Shown here piece after piece: positions 51,544 through 60,138 of a stretch of 64,000 nt of DNA (within the stretch, counting starts at the first letter, position 1; each line of letters begins with the position of its first letter). Under the pieces are notes generated by a model. It saw only the letters and a list, made by a program, of their open reading frames with translations. It had not been told where the DNA came from and did not search any database. The stretch comes from Alphaproteobacteria bacterium. GTDB lineage: Bacteria; Myxococcota_A; UBA796; GCA-2862545. Where the stretch lies: the NCBI GenBank assembly GCA_020632925.1, contig JACKER010000022.1:1-64000 (forward strand), in the 5' to 3' direction. The translations under genes and the position numbers were made by a program.

Positions 51544-52899
51544 CTACACCCGAGGCGTCATCCGCCGCTTTCGACGCCGGATCAGGGCCGACATCAGCCC
51601 CACGGTGCCTGCGCTCACCGTCGTCGGGATCGAGCTGCACAGGAAGCTGCCCGAGGACGAGGAGCCCCCCGAGGACGCAGGCGGTGACGGCATCGCCGCA
51701 GCCTCCGGCGCCTCCCCGCAGGTGCCCGGCTCGGGTACCCAGCCCTCCCCGCAGACGGGGAACAGGTCCTCGAGCTTCGCGTCGTAGTCGACGTAGCGGA
51801 GCTGGCTGGTGCGCCCGTCCCCCGTGAGCTGCAGCAGCACGTCCTCGTCGATCTGGTCGGGGGTGTAGCGCATGCGGATGCGCGTGACGTACGGGGCGAA
51901 GGCCTCGTGCCAGCCGAGGGTGGCCAGCGTGTCCGGATCGAGCGGTCCGTTGTCGGTGCACGGGTCGCACTTGCCGGCACCCCACCCGTACTCGACCGCC
52001 CAGGTGGCGCGATCGGTCGGCTCGTCGGAGAGCAACGCGTCGTCGACCGCGTCGTCGTAGAAGGACGAGCCCTTCGGCATGCACTCGTCCTCGATGACGC
52101 TCTCCTCGTAGTTCGTGATGCGCACGCGGCTGGTGGCGAGCGTGTAGAGCACGAGGTCCTGGACGCCCTCGGAGCTCGTGGTCCCGAGCTTCAGCGGGAT
52201 GGCGCGGAGCTCGGAGTCGTAGATGAGCTGTAGCGGCTCGAGCCAGGCCGCGTCGGTGCCGGCGCTCACGGTCGCCGCCAGGAACCAGGTCCCGCGGTCC
52301 ATGAACTGCTGGATGACGGGCTCCACCTCGGCCGACATCGCGAGCCCGTTGACGTCGAGCCATTCCTGGAGCCCCTCGGTGTCGTCCGCCGCCACCACGG
52401 CCAGCTCGTAGGCGCCCACCGTCGCCCGCGACTTCACGATCACGTCGCGCAGCTCGGCGTCCGACAGCGACGTCGTCGTCACGCCCGTCGTCGTGGTCGT
52501 GGTCTCCACCCGGGTGGTGCCCGTCCCCGAGCAGCCACCCGCCGAGTACTGCGACTCGTTGCGGTGGACCTGGCCGTCCCAGACCTGCTCGCAGGTGTAC
52601 CCCACGACCCGGGGGCCGGAGTACACGTCCAGCGTCTCGAGCGCGCCCGCGTCCGGGACCACCACCGACGCTGCGTCGAAGCCGGCCGGCACGGGTACGA
52701 GCAGCCCGAACTCCTCCACGTCGCCCTCGAAGTCGTTGGCCATCGTGAGCACGGTGTGGCCGTTCACCATCGAGAGCACGAGCACGCTCTCGCCGTTGCT
52801 CGGCGCGTCGCCTGCCGGTCCCAGGTACGTCCCACAGAACGCCTGGGCCATCGACGGACACACCAGGATCGACGCCGACCACCACAGCTTCCTCGTCAT
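51544..52899 (-). CDS. DUF2330 surface protein with C-terminal Cys-helix-Arg anchor
   Basis: 451 aa. The signal peptide MTRKLWWSASILVCPSMAQA leads into FCGTYLGPAG, and the body matches DUF2330 (VLTMANDFEGDVEEFGLLVPVPAGFDAASVVV..., RIRMRYTPDQIDEDVLLQL). The C-terminus is SSGGSSSSGSFLC followed by a hydrophobic helix and IRRRKRRMTPRV, resembling MYXO-CTERM sorting tags, so surface anchoring is likely. GGAGGTCGCG precedes ATG 52899. It is divergent from a kinase gene, with a GATATC-rich region between. Confidence 0.85.
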   Translation of the reverse strand: MTRKLWWSASILVCPSMAQAFCGTYLGPAGDAPSNGESVLVLSMVNGHTVLTMANDFEGDVEEFGLLVPVPAGFDAASVVVPDAGALETLDVYSGPRVVGYTCEQVWDGQVHRNESQYSAGGCSGTGTTRVETTTTTTGVTTTSLSDAELRDVIVKSRATVGAYELAVVAADDTEGLQEWLDVNGLAMSAEVEPVIQQFMDRGTWFLAATVSAGTDAAWLEPLQLIYDSELRAIPLKLGTTSSEGVQDLVLYTLATSRVRITNYEESVIEDECMPKGSSFYDDAVDDALLSDEPTDRATWAVEYGWGAGKCDPCTDNGPLDPDTLATLGWHEAFAPYVTRIRMRYTPDQIDEDVLLQLTGDGRTSQLRYVDYDAKLEDLFPVCGEGWVPEPGTCGEAPEAAAMPSPPASSGGSSSSGSFLCSSIPTTVSAGTVGLMSALIRRRKRRMTPRV

Positions 52900-52959
52900 C
52901 GCGACCTCCATCGGCTCCCACCGTACGAGGTCCGGTCGGGGTCCCGCTACGAGAACCGA

Positions 52960-53013
52960 CCCGATATCGAACAAATCACGACCCGTTTCTGATATCGATG
53001 GTTCGATATCGGG
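52960..53013. promoter_or_regulatory. GATATC palindrome cluster in a divergent promoter region
   Basis: CCCGATATCGAAC (52960-52972) and GTTCGATATCGGG (53001-53013) are perfect 13-bp inverted repeats; a third GATATC with TGATATCGAT lies between at 52990-52999. It sits between the DUF2330 gene and the kinase gene. Operator-like; the regulator is unknown. Confidence 0.6.
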
Positions 53014-53026
53014 CTAGCCACGCTCC

Positions 53027-53056
53027 GTGCCCGTGCCCGTGCCCGTGCCCGTGCCC
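53027..53056. repeat. (GTGCCC)5 hexanucleotide repeat
   Basis: Five perfect GTGCCC copies just upstream of the kinase gene. The same hexamer recurs four times at 63961-63984, at the far side of this gene block. Confidence 0.9.
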
Positions 53057-53144
53057 GAATGGGGCCCTGGTACCGCCCCGAACGCTCGGTCGGCCCGACT
53101 CCTGCCCTACCGTCGAGTAGACTCGGTCTGGGGGAGCCAGCAGC

Positions 53145-56100
53145 GTGAGGGTCGGTCCGTTCCGCCTCGACAGGTGCATCGGCAGGGGTGGGATGGGCGA
53201 GGTGTGGCTCGCCCGCCACCGCGGAGGCGTGCCCGCGGCGATCAAGTTCGACCTGCACCCGCCCGACGACCAGCGCCGCGAGGACTTCCTGCACGAGGTG
53301 CGGCTCGTCGCGGGGCTACAGCACGAGAACTGCGTGCTCGTCTTCGACGCCGGGGTGGTGGGCGAGGAGGAGCAGGCCGAGGGACCGGTCCGAGCCGGCG
53401 CACCCTGGCTCGCGATGGAGCTGGCCCCGGGGGGCAGCGTCGCGGATCGACCGCCGACCGACTGGACCCAGACGCTGCACGTGTTCCGCGGTCTGTTCCT
53501 GGGCCTCGCCCACGCCCATGCCCGCGGCGTCATCCACCGGGACATCAAGCCCGGCAACCTGCTCTACGCGGGGCCACGCGGCGTGGGGACGGACGCGCCG
53601 CAGACCGTGCTCGACGCGCGCATCGTGTTGTCCGACTTCGGCGTGAGCTACCTCGTGGACCGCCCGGGCACGATGGACGCCGAGTCCGTCGGCACCCCGC
53701 GGTACATGGCGCCCGAGCAGATCGAGGCCCGCTGGCGCGACCAGGGGCCGTGGACCGACCTGTACCAGGCCGGGATCATGCTGTGGCGGCTGGTGACCGG
53801 GGCCTTCCCCTTCCCTCAGACGCAGACGGTCCAGCTCTACTACGCCCACCTGTTCGAGGCGCCCGGCGAGTTCGCGCCGCAGTTCGACGTGCCGCCCGGG
53901 CTCGAGGCGCTCTGCCGCCGCCTGCTCGAGAAGGCGCCGGAGGACCGCCCCCGGTTCGCCGCGGACGCGCTGCGGCGGCTCGAGTCGCTGGGCGAGGTTC
54001 GCGCGGGCTCGGGCCGGGGTCCGGTGCCCGTCGACCCCGATCTGCCCACGGTCGTCACCCGCGACGCCTCGCGGCAGCCCACGACGGCGCCCGGCGGGCG
54101 GGACGGCGCGCTCGACATGCGGCTGCGCGGCGCCGGACTCGGGTTGTGGGGGCTGCGCCCGGTGCCGATGGTGGACCGCGACGCCGCCCGGAGCGCGCTG
54201 TGGGACGCGCTGATGGCGGTCGAGCGAGCCCGCATGCCCGGGGTCGTGGCGCTGACCGGTCCGCAGGGCTCGGGACGGAGCCGGCTCGCGTCGTGGCTGG
54301 TGGAGCAGGCGCACGAGTCGGGTCGCGCGACGGCCTGGCGGTCCCGCGGCGGCGACGAGGGCGGGCTGGACGGCATGCTCCGCGGCGAGCTCAAGCTCGG
54401 CGGGCTCGATCGGCAGGAGGCGGCCGAGCGGCTCGAGCGCCAGGGGGAGGCCGCGACCCCGCTCCTGCGCTGGCTCGTGGACGGCGAGCGGCAGTCGCTC
54501 TCGGACCGCGACCGCTTCGCCCTCGCCGAGCGGCTGCTCACCGCCACCGACCGCCCGCGCCTGGTGCTGCTCGACGAGATCCAGAGCTCCCCCGACACGC
54601 TCCGCTTCGTCCTGCACGCGCTCGAGCGCGTCCACCACCCGATCCTGTTCGTGCTGACCTGCCGGGACGAGGAGCTCGCGGCGAGCCCGGAGGCGGCCGC
54701 GCTCGTGGACCGGATCGTGGCGCGCGAACGCGGCCTGCGGGTGGACGTGGGCCCGCTGTCCGCCGAGGACCACCGCGAGCTCGTGCGCGGGATGCTGGGC
54801 CTCGAGGGCGAGCTCGCGCGCCAGGTCGAGCTGCGGACCGCCGGCAACCCGCGGTTCGCCGTCGAGCTCGTGAACGGCTGGATCGAGCAGGGCGTGCTGG
54901 AGCCCGGCCCACGCGGTCTGCGGCTCAAGGCGGGCGCGACCCCGGCGCTGCCGGACGACCTCGTGGCGGTGTGGGCGGATCGCGCCCGCCGCTTCCTCGC
55001 GACCCACACCCCCGCGGACCGCGCCGTGCTGCAGATCGCGGCGACGCTCGGGCTCGAGTTCGCGGCGGTGGAGTGGCGGGACGCGTGCCGCCACGCGGGG
55101 CTGATGGCGCGCGCGGGGCTGCTCGACGAGCTCCTCTCCGCCCGCTGGCTCCGCGCCGACGAGCGTCGCCAGCGCCTGCGGTGGGCGCACGCGCTCCTGC
55201 GGGAGGAGCTGCTCGCCTCGGCCCGGACGGACGGGCGCGAGCGCGACTGGAACGACGCCTGCGCGAAGGCGCTCGAGGGGCGGCCGGGCACCGAGGAGCG
55301 GCGTGCCACCTTCCTGTTCCACGCGGGCCGCTACGAGGAGGCCGTCACTCCCCTGTGCGCCGCCCTCGACCGGCAGTTCTCGCGCGGCGACCACCGGGAC
55401 ACGACGCTGCTCGAGTTGCTGGAGCAGGTCCCCGTGCGGCTCGGGCTGCCCGCCTCCGACCCCCGGTGGGGCGACGTGTGGGGGTTCCGGGCCTGGTGGC
55501 ACCGGCAGCGCGGCGAGCACATCGACGCCGACGAGATCCTCGCGCGGACCGAGGAGCAGGCGGAGCAGCACGGCTGGAAGGCGCAGCTCGGGGTCGCGCT
55601 GCGGGACGCGGGCCGGACGGCGATGCAGCTCGGCCAGCTCCAGGACGCGCTGGACAGCCTCACCCGCGCCGAGCGGCTGCTCACGGAGGTCGGACGGACC
55701 GAGACCGCGGGCGACTGCCGGCTCGCGATGGGCGAGGTCGTCCAGAAGCTCGGGCAGCTGGACCGCGCGGAGGAGCTGTACCAGTCGGCCATCGGCTGCT
55801 TCGACACGCCGCGGGGCATCGGGTACGCCTACGCCCCCTACGCCGCCCTGGCCCACGTCTACCAGCGGCGCGGGAAGCTCGATCTCGCCGCCGCCTACGT
55901 GAAGCGCGCCCGCGAGACCGCGAGCAGCCACGGCCAGCTCCGCGTGCTCGCGCAGATGGCGAACCTCGAGGGCGAGATCGCGCGGTACCGCGGCGACCTG
56001 GACGAGGCCGAGCGCTGCTACCACGAGGCCGTTCGCGCCTACGCCCTGCTCTACGACGACGAGGGCCGCTTCCCGGTGCTGAACCTGGGTCTCGTGCGTG

Positions 56101-56414
56101 TCCTGCTGGGCCGGCACGACGAGGCGACGGACATGGTGCTGCCGCTGCTGGAGGAGCTCGAGCAGGCGGGCACCGAGCCGGTGATGACGGCCTACTGCCA
56201 CTCCGTGCTGCTGCCGGCCGCGGCGGGCCGCTTCGACATGGAGGGCTTCCGCCGCCACGCTCGCGCGCTCGAGCTCTTCCTCACGACCTCGGGCCTCGCG
56301 GACCCCGACATCGCGCGCATGTGCTCGATCGCCGCGGACCTGGTGCCCGACCCCCGCCAGGCCACCAGGGCACGTCGTCTGGCGAGCGAGCAGAAGCAGC
56401 GGCTCGAGAGCTGA
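53145..56414 (+). CDS. Ser/Thr protein kinase-AAA ATPase-TPR signalling protein (PknK-like)
   Basis: 1089 aa. The N-terminal Hanks kinase has a Gly-rich loop GRGGMGEV, Lys34 in AAIK, Asp133 in HRDIKPGN and Asp164 in SDFG, with MAPEQ in the P+1 region. A STAND/AAA-like NTPase follows from about 340: GPQGSGRS at 372-379, where the Walker Lys is Arg, and LLDEIQ for Walker B. The C-terminal half is TPR-like (AEELYQSAIGCFDT..., AERCYHEAVRAYALLYDDEGR). The family controls transcription or secondary metabolism. GTG start with GGGGGAG upstream. Confidence 0.93.
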   Translation: MRVGPFRLDRCIGRGGMGEVWLARHRGGVPAAIKFDLHPPDDQRREDFLHEVRLVAGLQHENCVLVFDAGVVGEEEQAEGPVRAGAPWLAMELAPGGSVADRPPTDWTQTLHVFRGLFLGLAHAHARGVIHRDIKPGNLLYAGPRGVGTDAPQTVLDARIVLSDFGVSYLVDRPGTMDAESVGTPRYMAPEQIEARWRDQGPWTDLYQAGIMLWRLVTGAFPFPQTQTVQLYYAHLFEAPGEFAPQFDVPPGLEALCRRLLEKAPEDRPRFAADALRRLESLGEVRAGSGRGPVPVDPDLPTVVTRDASRQPTTAPGGRDGALDMRLRGAGLGLWGLRPVPMVDRDAARSALWDALMAVERARMPGVVALTGPQGSGRSRLASWLVEQAHESGRATAWRSRGGDEGGLDGMLRGELKLGGLDRQEAAERLERQGEAATPLLRWLVDGERQSLSDRDRFALAERLLTATDRPRLVLLDEIQSSPDTLRFVLHALERVHHPILFVLTCRDEELAASPEAAALVDRIVARERGLRVDVGPLSAEDHRELVRGMLGLEGELARQVELRTAGNPRFAVELVNGWIEQGVLEPGPRGLRLKAGATPALPDDLVAVWADRARRFLATHTPADRAVLQIAATLGLEFAAVEWRDACRHAGLMARAGLLDELLSARWLRADERRQRLRWAHALLREELLASARTDGRERDWNDACAKALEGRPGTEERRATFLFHAGRYEEAVTPLCAALDRQFSRGDHRDTTLLELLEQVPVRLGLPASDPRWGDVWGFRAWWHRQRGEHIDADEILARTEEQAEQHGWKAQLGVALRDAGRTAMQLGQLQDALDSLTRAERLLTEVGRTETAGDCRLAMGEVVQKLGQLDRAEELYQSAIGCFDTPRGIGYAYAPYAALAHVYQRRGKLDLAAAYVKRARETASSHGQLRVLAQMANLEGEIARYRGDLDEAERCYHEAVRAYALLYDDEGRFPVLNLGLVRVLLGRHDEATDMVLPLLEELEQAGTEPVMTAYCHSVLLPAAAGRFDMEGFRRHARALELFLTTSGLADPDIARMCSIAADLVPDPRQATRARRLASEQKQRLES

Positions 56415-56442
56415 CGGACCAGCCCGCTCCGATGGTGACCGG

Positions 56443-58005
56443 CTACCGTGGGCCCCCGTCCACGACGTAGACCCGTCCTCGGAGCTCCTCGCCCATCGCC
56501 GTGCCCGGGGCTCCGATCACGAGCTCGTCGTCCCCGTCGCCGTCCAGATCGCAGGCCGCCAGTGCCCAGCCCAGCTGCTCACCCCCCTCCGCGCCGCGCC
56601 AGATGACGGCGGCGTCCTCGGCGCGCAGCTCACCGGGGGTGAGCGGTCCGAGGAACAGGTAGAGGAGACCCGGGCGTTGGTAGGAGAAGTACCAATCGCT
56701 GGGCGCGGCCACGACCAGGTCCGTGGCGCCGTCGCCGTCGAAGTCACCCGTCACGGTGCGCGCCCCCATCCAGGCGAAGTCGGTCTCGCCGTGCAGGTGG
56801 ATCGCAGCCTGGGAGCTGTCGAGGGCCTCCGTGATGGGGCCGAGGAAGACGTAGGCGGAGCCGCGTCTCTCCCCAATGCTGCTACTGCCGTGGGCGCCCA
56901 CGACGAGATCGTCGAGGCCATCTCCATCGAGATCCGCGACCGATATCGCCCGACCGAAGTTCTGGTCGTTGCCCGACCCCCTCAGGACCCATCCCTCGTC
57001 CGCTCGCCAAGTGCTCGCGGGCCCTGGCAGCACAGCCAGCTGGCCGTCTGGTTCGGCGTCGTACTCGCCGAGTACGAGATCGGGCTCACCGTCGCCGGTG
57101 AGGTCACCCATGCCCAGGTACCGCCCGGTCGCTGAATGAGGCTCGATCGCGTCGATCGTGAGCCAGGCATCGTCCGCCGTCGTCTTCTTTCGAAGATCGG
57201 TGCCACGATGAACGAAGATCCGGCCAGGCGTTTCCCAGTCCTGATTGCCGGACTCAGCGACGAGGAGCTCGGCTACGCCATCTTCGTCGAGATCCCCCAC
57301 CGGTAGCGTGCCGCTGGCGTTCTGCAGCCAGGTGCCTGCGACCCACACCGAGGCCTGCTCGGGCACGAGGTGCTCACCGGCCACGGGGTCGAACACGAAC
57401 GCGGCGCCGGTGTGGGGATCGGGACGGTAGGCGGTGTTGGCAGTGACGACGAGCTCACCGTCGCCGTCCCCGTCGAGGTCACCCGGGAAAGCGACGCGGA
57501 AGCCGAGCTCGTCGAGCTTCTGGCTGCCGTCGACCCGCCAGGCGACCTCGGAGGTCGTGAGCTGGGCGTCGGACGCAGGCATCGAGCCCTCCACGAGCAC
57601 GGCGTACCCCTTGCTCGAGCTCTCGAGCAGGCTCGCGCCGCTCTGGTCCGCGCCGATCGCGACGACCGACCCGAGGCTGCCCACGCTGGAGGCCGTACAG
57701 GCGACGGCGGTCCCGAACCGATCGAACTCCGCATCCCCCACCATCCTCCACCGCGCAGCCTGCACCAGCGAGACGGTGGGCTGGTCGCTGCCGTCGCAGT
57801 CCTGATCGACCGCGTCTCCCACCACCTCCTCGGCCCCGGGGTGCCGCGAGGGGTCGGCGTCGTCGCAGTCGTTGTCCGTCGGGCCGTAGCCGTCGCCATC
57901 GCCGTCCTCCGACGTCGGAGTCGTGGAGGTGTCGGGGCTGCGCACGCAGCTGGCGAGGAGGAAGGCGATCACCGAGCGACCCCATTGTCGAGGTGATCGT
58001 CCCAA
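56443..58005 (-). CDS. FG-GAP/integrin-alpha-like propeller lipoprotein with MopE repeat
   Basis: About 520 aa. A lipobox ASC follows a hydrophobic segment, then a Thr/Asp tether and a MopE-like Cys unit (CDDADPSRHPGAEEVVGDAVDQDCDG). The rest has at least five FG-GAP blades with calcium-like loops such as PGDLDGDGDGELVV, VADLDGDGLDDLVVGAHG, TGDFDGDGATDLVVAAPS and CDLDGDGDDELVIGAPG. It is a surface adhesin-like protein. The start is uncertain: TTG 58005 has no Shine-Dalgarno, while GTG 57972 would give the very short signal VIAFLLASC. Confidence 0.9.
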   Translation of the reverse strand: MGRSPRQWGRSVIAFLLASCVRSPDTSTTPTSEDGDGDGYGPTDNDCDDADPSRHPGAEEVVGDAVDQDCDGSDQPTVSLVQAARWRMVGDAEFDRFGTAVACTASSVGSLGSVVAIGADQSGASLLESSSKGYAVLVEGSMPASDAQLTTSEVAWRVDGSQKLDELGFRVAFPGDLDGDGDGELVVTANTAYRPDPHTGAAFVFDPVAGEHLVPEQASVWVAGTWLQNASGTLPVGDLDEDGVAELLVAESGNQDWETPGRIFVHRGTDLRKKTTADDAWLTIDAIEPHSATGRYLGMGDLTGDGEPDLVLGEYDAEPDGQLAVLPGPASTWRADEGWVLRGSGNDQNFGRAISVADLDGDGLDDLVVGAHGSSSIGERRGSAYVFLGPITEALDSSQAAIHLHGETDFAWMGARTVTGDFDGDGATDLVVAAPSDWYFSYQRPGLLYLFLGPLTPGELRAEDAAVIWRGAEGGEQLGWALAACDLDGDGDDELVIGAPGTAMGEELRGRVYVVDGGPR

Positions 58006-58052
58006 CGAGCGAATCGCGAGCTGTCAGCGATGCTCACCGGTGCATCGCCGCC

Positions 58053-58268
58053 CTACGCGAAGTCGGTCCGCTGCTGGCCCATGAGCTGCTGCATGAACTC
58101 GTTCGAGCCGCCCGGCTGCTCGAACTGATCCAGGAGGCCCGGACCGCCGCCCATCTGGGAGCCGGCGCCGCTCGTCGTCGGCGGCTGGAACTGCTGCCCA
58201 CCGGGACGACGGCCTCCGCCCTGCTGCTGGGTGGAAGGGGCGGGGGCGGATCGGCGGTTCTTGCCCAT
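58053..58268 (-). CDS. Short Gln/Gly/Pro-rich low-complexity protein
   Basis: 71 aa from ATG 58268, which has GGAGTCCGTC upstream. It starts MGKNRRSAPAP and then is rich in Gln, Gly and Pro, ending NEFMQQLMGQQRTDFA. It has no fold signature and is likely disordered. It may be real because the start signal is good and the gap is otherwise empty, but function is unknown. Confidence 0.5.
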   Translation of the reverse strand: MGKNRRSAPAPSTQQQGGGRRPGGQQFQPPTTSGAGSQMGGGPGLLDQFEQPGGSNEFMQQLMGQQRTDFA

Positions 58269-58353
58269 GACGGACTCCGGGATGAGGAGGATCTTACGAG
58301 AGTGTACCACCCTCCGCGCGGACGCGACAGCGCGACCGTGGCACGATGTCGCC

Positions 58354-59910
58354 ATGCCGGGCCACCTGTTCGTCGTCCATGGAGATCTGCGGACGCTCCG
58401 CTGCGACCACTGGCTGTTCCCCGTCGACGCCGGGCTCTCCGCCAGCCGCTCGTGGAACCGCACGCCGACGTGGGCGCGGATCCGCGATCACCTCCCTCCC
58501 CGGCTGACGCTCGAGGAGCGGGTCGCCGAGGTCCCCTGGGAAGGCGAGCGGCGCCCCTGGCCGACGCACGTCGCGTCGGGGAGCAAGGCGCACGAGGGCT
58601 GGCAGGCGGTCTCGGCGCGCCAGTTCCTCGAGCGTGCGTACGCCGCGGGGCCCACGGTGGCGGACCGGGATCGGCCCCTGCTCGCCCTGCCCGTCGTCGG
58701 GACCGGGTTCGGCGGCAAGCGGCGCGTGGCCGGCGCCGTGCTCCGCGCGCTCGTGCCCGAGCTGCTCGACTTCGTCGCTCACCACGACGCCGACGTGGCG
58801 CTCGTCACCTGGACCGAGGAGGACTTCGCCGCCGCCCAGGCCGCGCGCCGGTCCGCCCGCCAGGCGAGCGGCGTCGATCCGTGGGCCGAGCTGCGACCCG
58901 AGCTGCAGGCCGAGGCACGCTCCCTGGCCCGGCTGGCGGCGCGCGATCGGCTGGTCGTGTTCCTCGGGGCCGGGGTGAGCGCGGGGGCGGGGCTGCCGAC
59001 CTGGGCCGAGCTGCTCGATCGGCTCGCCGTGGAGGCGGGGTTCGGCGCCGCCGAGCGGGAGGGGCTCGCTCGCCTCGGTCACCTCGATCGCGCCCAGCTC
59101 CTCGCCCTGCGCCTGGGCTCCGATCCCACCGCGCTGGGCCGCGCCGTGTCCCGCTGCCTGGACGTGGGTGACACGACCGCGCTGTCGCACACGCTGCTCG
59201 CCGGCCTCCCGGTCCGCGAGTTCATCACCACCAACTACGACGACTGCTTCGAGCGGGCCTGCGACGCCGTCTGCAACCCGGTCGCCCGCCTGCCCTACGC
59301 CCCCGCCTCGGGCTCGCGGCGCTGGCTGCTCAAGATGCACGGCTGCGTCAGCGCGCCCCAGGACATCGTCCTGACCCGCCGCGACTACGTCCGGTACGCC
59401 GAGCGCAACGCGGCGCTGGCGGGCATCGTGCAGGCCATGCTGATCACGCGGCACATGCTCTTCGTCGGCTTCTCCCTCGACGACGACAACTTCCACCGCA
59501 TCGTGGACGCCGTGCGCCGCGCGCTGGTGGGCGCCGAGCGCGACCGGCTCGGGTCGGCGGTCTCGCTCTTCCCCAACCCGCTCGTCGAGCAGCTCTGGTC
59601 CGATGACCTCGACTGGTTCCACCTCGCCGAGGACGGCGGGAGCACCGTCGCCGCCGAGGCCCGCCGCTTCGAGATCTTCCTCGACTGTCTCTCGGCGCAC
59701 GCGACCGCACCCCACCACCTGCTCGACCCGCGCTTCGCCGACGTCCTCACCCCGCGAGAGCGAGCGCTCGGCGAGGCGCTGCGCCCCCTGCGCGCCTGGC
59801 TCGCCAGCGAGCCCCGACCCGACGAGGAGGATCCCGCCGCGACCGCGTGGGCGATGATCGACGATCTGCTCGACGCGCTCGGCAACCCGCCCGCCTCTGA
59901 CGCTCGCTGA
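58354..59910 (+). CDS. Macro-like domain fused to SIR2-like (SIR2_2) domain
   Basis: 518 aa. Residues about 1-160 resemble a macro domain: FVVHGDLRTLRCDHWLFPVDAGL for the first strands and LLALPVVGTGFGGKRRV for the ADP-ribose-loop region. From about 195 a SIR2-like domain follows: VFLGAGVSAGAGLPTW (NAD loop), EFITTNYDDCFE, LLKMHGC with the catalytic His, and LFVGFSLDDDNFH. The fusion suggests NAD+/ADP-ribose chemistry, as in SIR2-type phage-defence NADases. No other defence gene is adjacent. ATG 58354 lacks a Shine-Dalgarno. Confidence 0.85.
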   Translation: MPGHLFVVHGDLRTLRCDHWLFPVDAGLSASRSWNRTPTWARIRDHLPPRLTLEERVAEVPWEGERRPWPTHVASGSKAHEGWQAVSARQFLERAYAAGPTVADRDRPLLALPVVGTGFGGKRRVAGAVLRALVPELLDFVAHHDADVALVTWTEEDFAAAQAARRSARQASGVDPWAELRPELQAEARSLARLAARDRLVVFLGAGVSAGAGLPTWAELLDRLAVEAGFGAAEREGLARLGHLDRAQLLALRLGSDPTALGRAVSRCLDVGDTTALSHTLLAGLPVREFITTNYDDCFERACDAVCNPVARLPYAPASGSRRWLLKMHGCVSAPQDIVLTRRDYVRYAERNAALAGIVQAMLITRHMLFVGFSLDDDNFHRIVDAVRRALVGAERDRLGSAVSLFPNPLVEQLWSDDLDWFHLAEDGGSTVAAEARRFEIFLDCLSAHATAPHHLLDPRFADVLTPRERALGEALRPLRAWLASEPRPDEEDPAATAWAMIDDLLDALGNPPASDAR

Positions 59911-59965
59911 CGCTCGCCTGACGCAACGACGACGGTGCGGCGCCACTCCACGGGTTCCCTGATGG

Positions 59966-60130
59966 TTGGACGCTCCCCGCGACCAGGAGCGGCGGCGACT
60001 CGAGCTCGGACCCGACCTCCCAACCAGGGTCCTGTTCGAGGCCGACGGCTCCTCACCCTTGCCAGGCCTGCTCGCGCTCGCCGCCGCCCTGGTCGCGCTC
60101 CCCCTGTCGCGGAGGCCCTGCACGGGCTAG
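59966..60130 (+). CDS. Possible 54-aa membrane-anchored small protein
   Basis: A TTG-started frame (no ATG) encodes a polar N-terminus (DAPRDQERRRLELGPDLPT...) and one helix (LPGLLALAAALVALPL), ending RRPCTG. Codon third positions are strongly G/C, as in real genes, but no Shine-Dalgarno precedes the start. It may be a small membrane protein or the remnant of a longer one. It ends 8 nt before the FHA gene start. Confidence 0.3.
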   Translation: MDAPRDQERRRLELGPDLPTRVLFEADGSSPLPGLLALAAALVALPLSRRPCTG

Positions 60131-60138
60131 GACACCGT

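Noticed and set aside
58354..59910. Complete Thoeris or DSR defence locus
   Set aside because: No TIR-domain or other partner is adjacent; only the single fusion protein is present.
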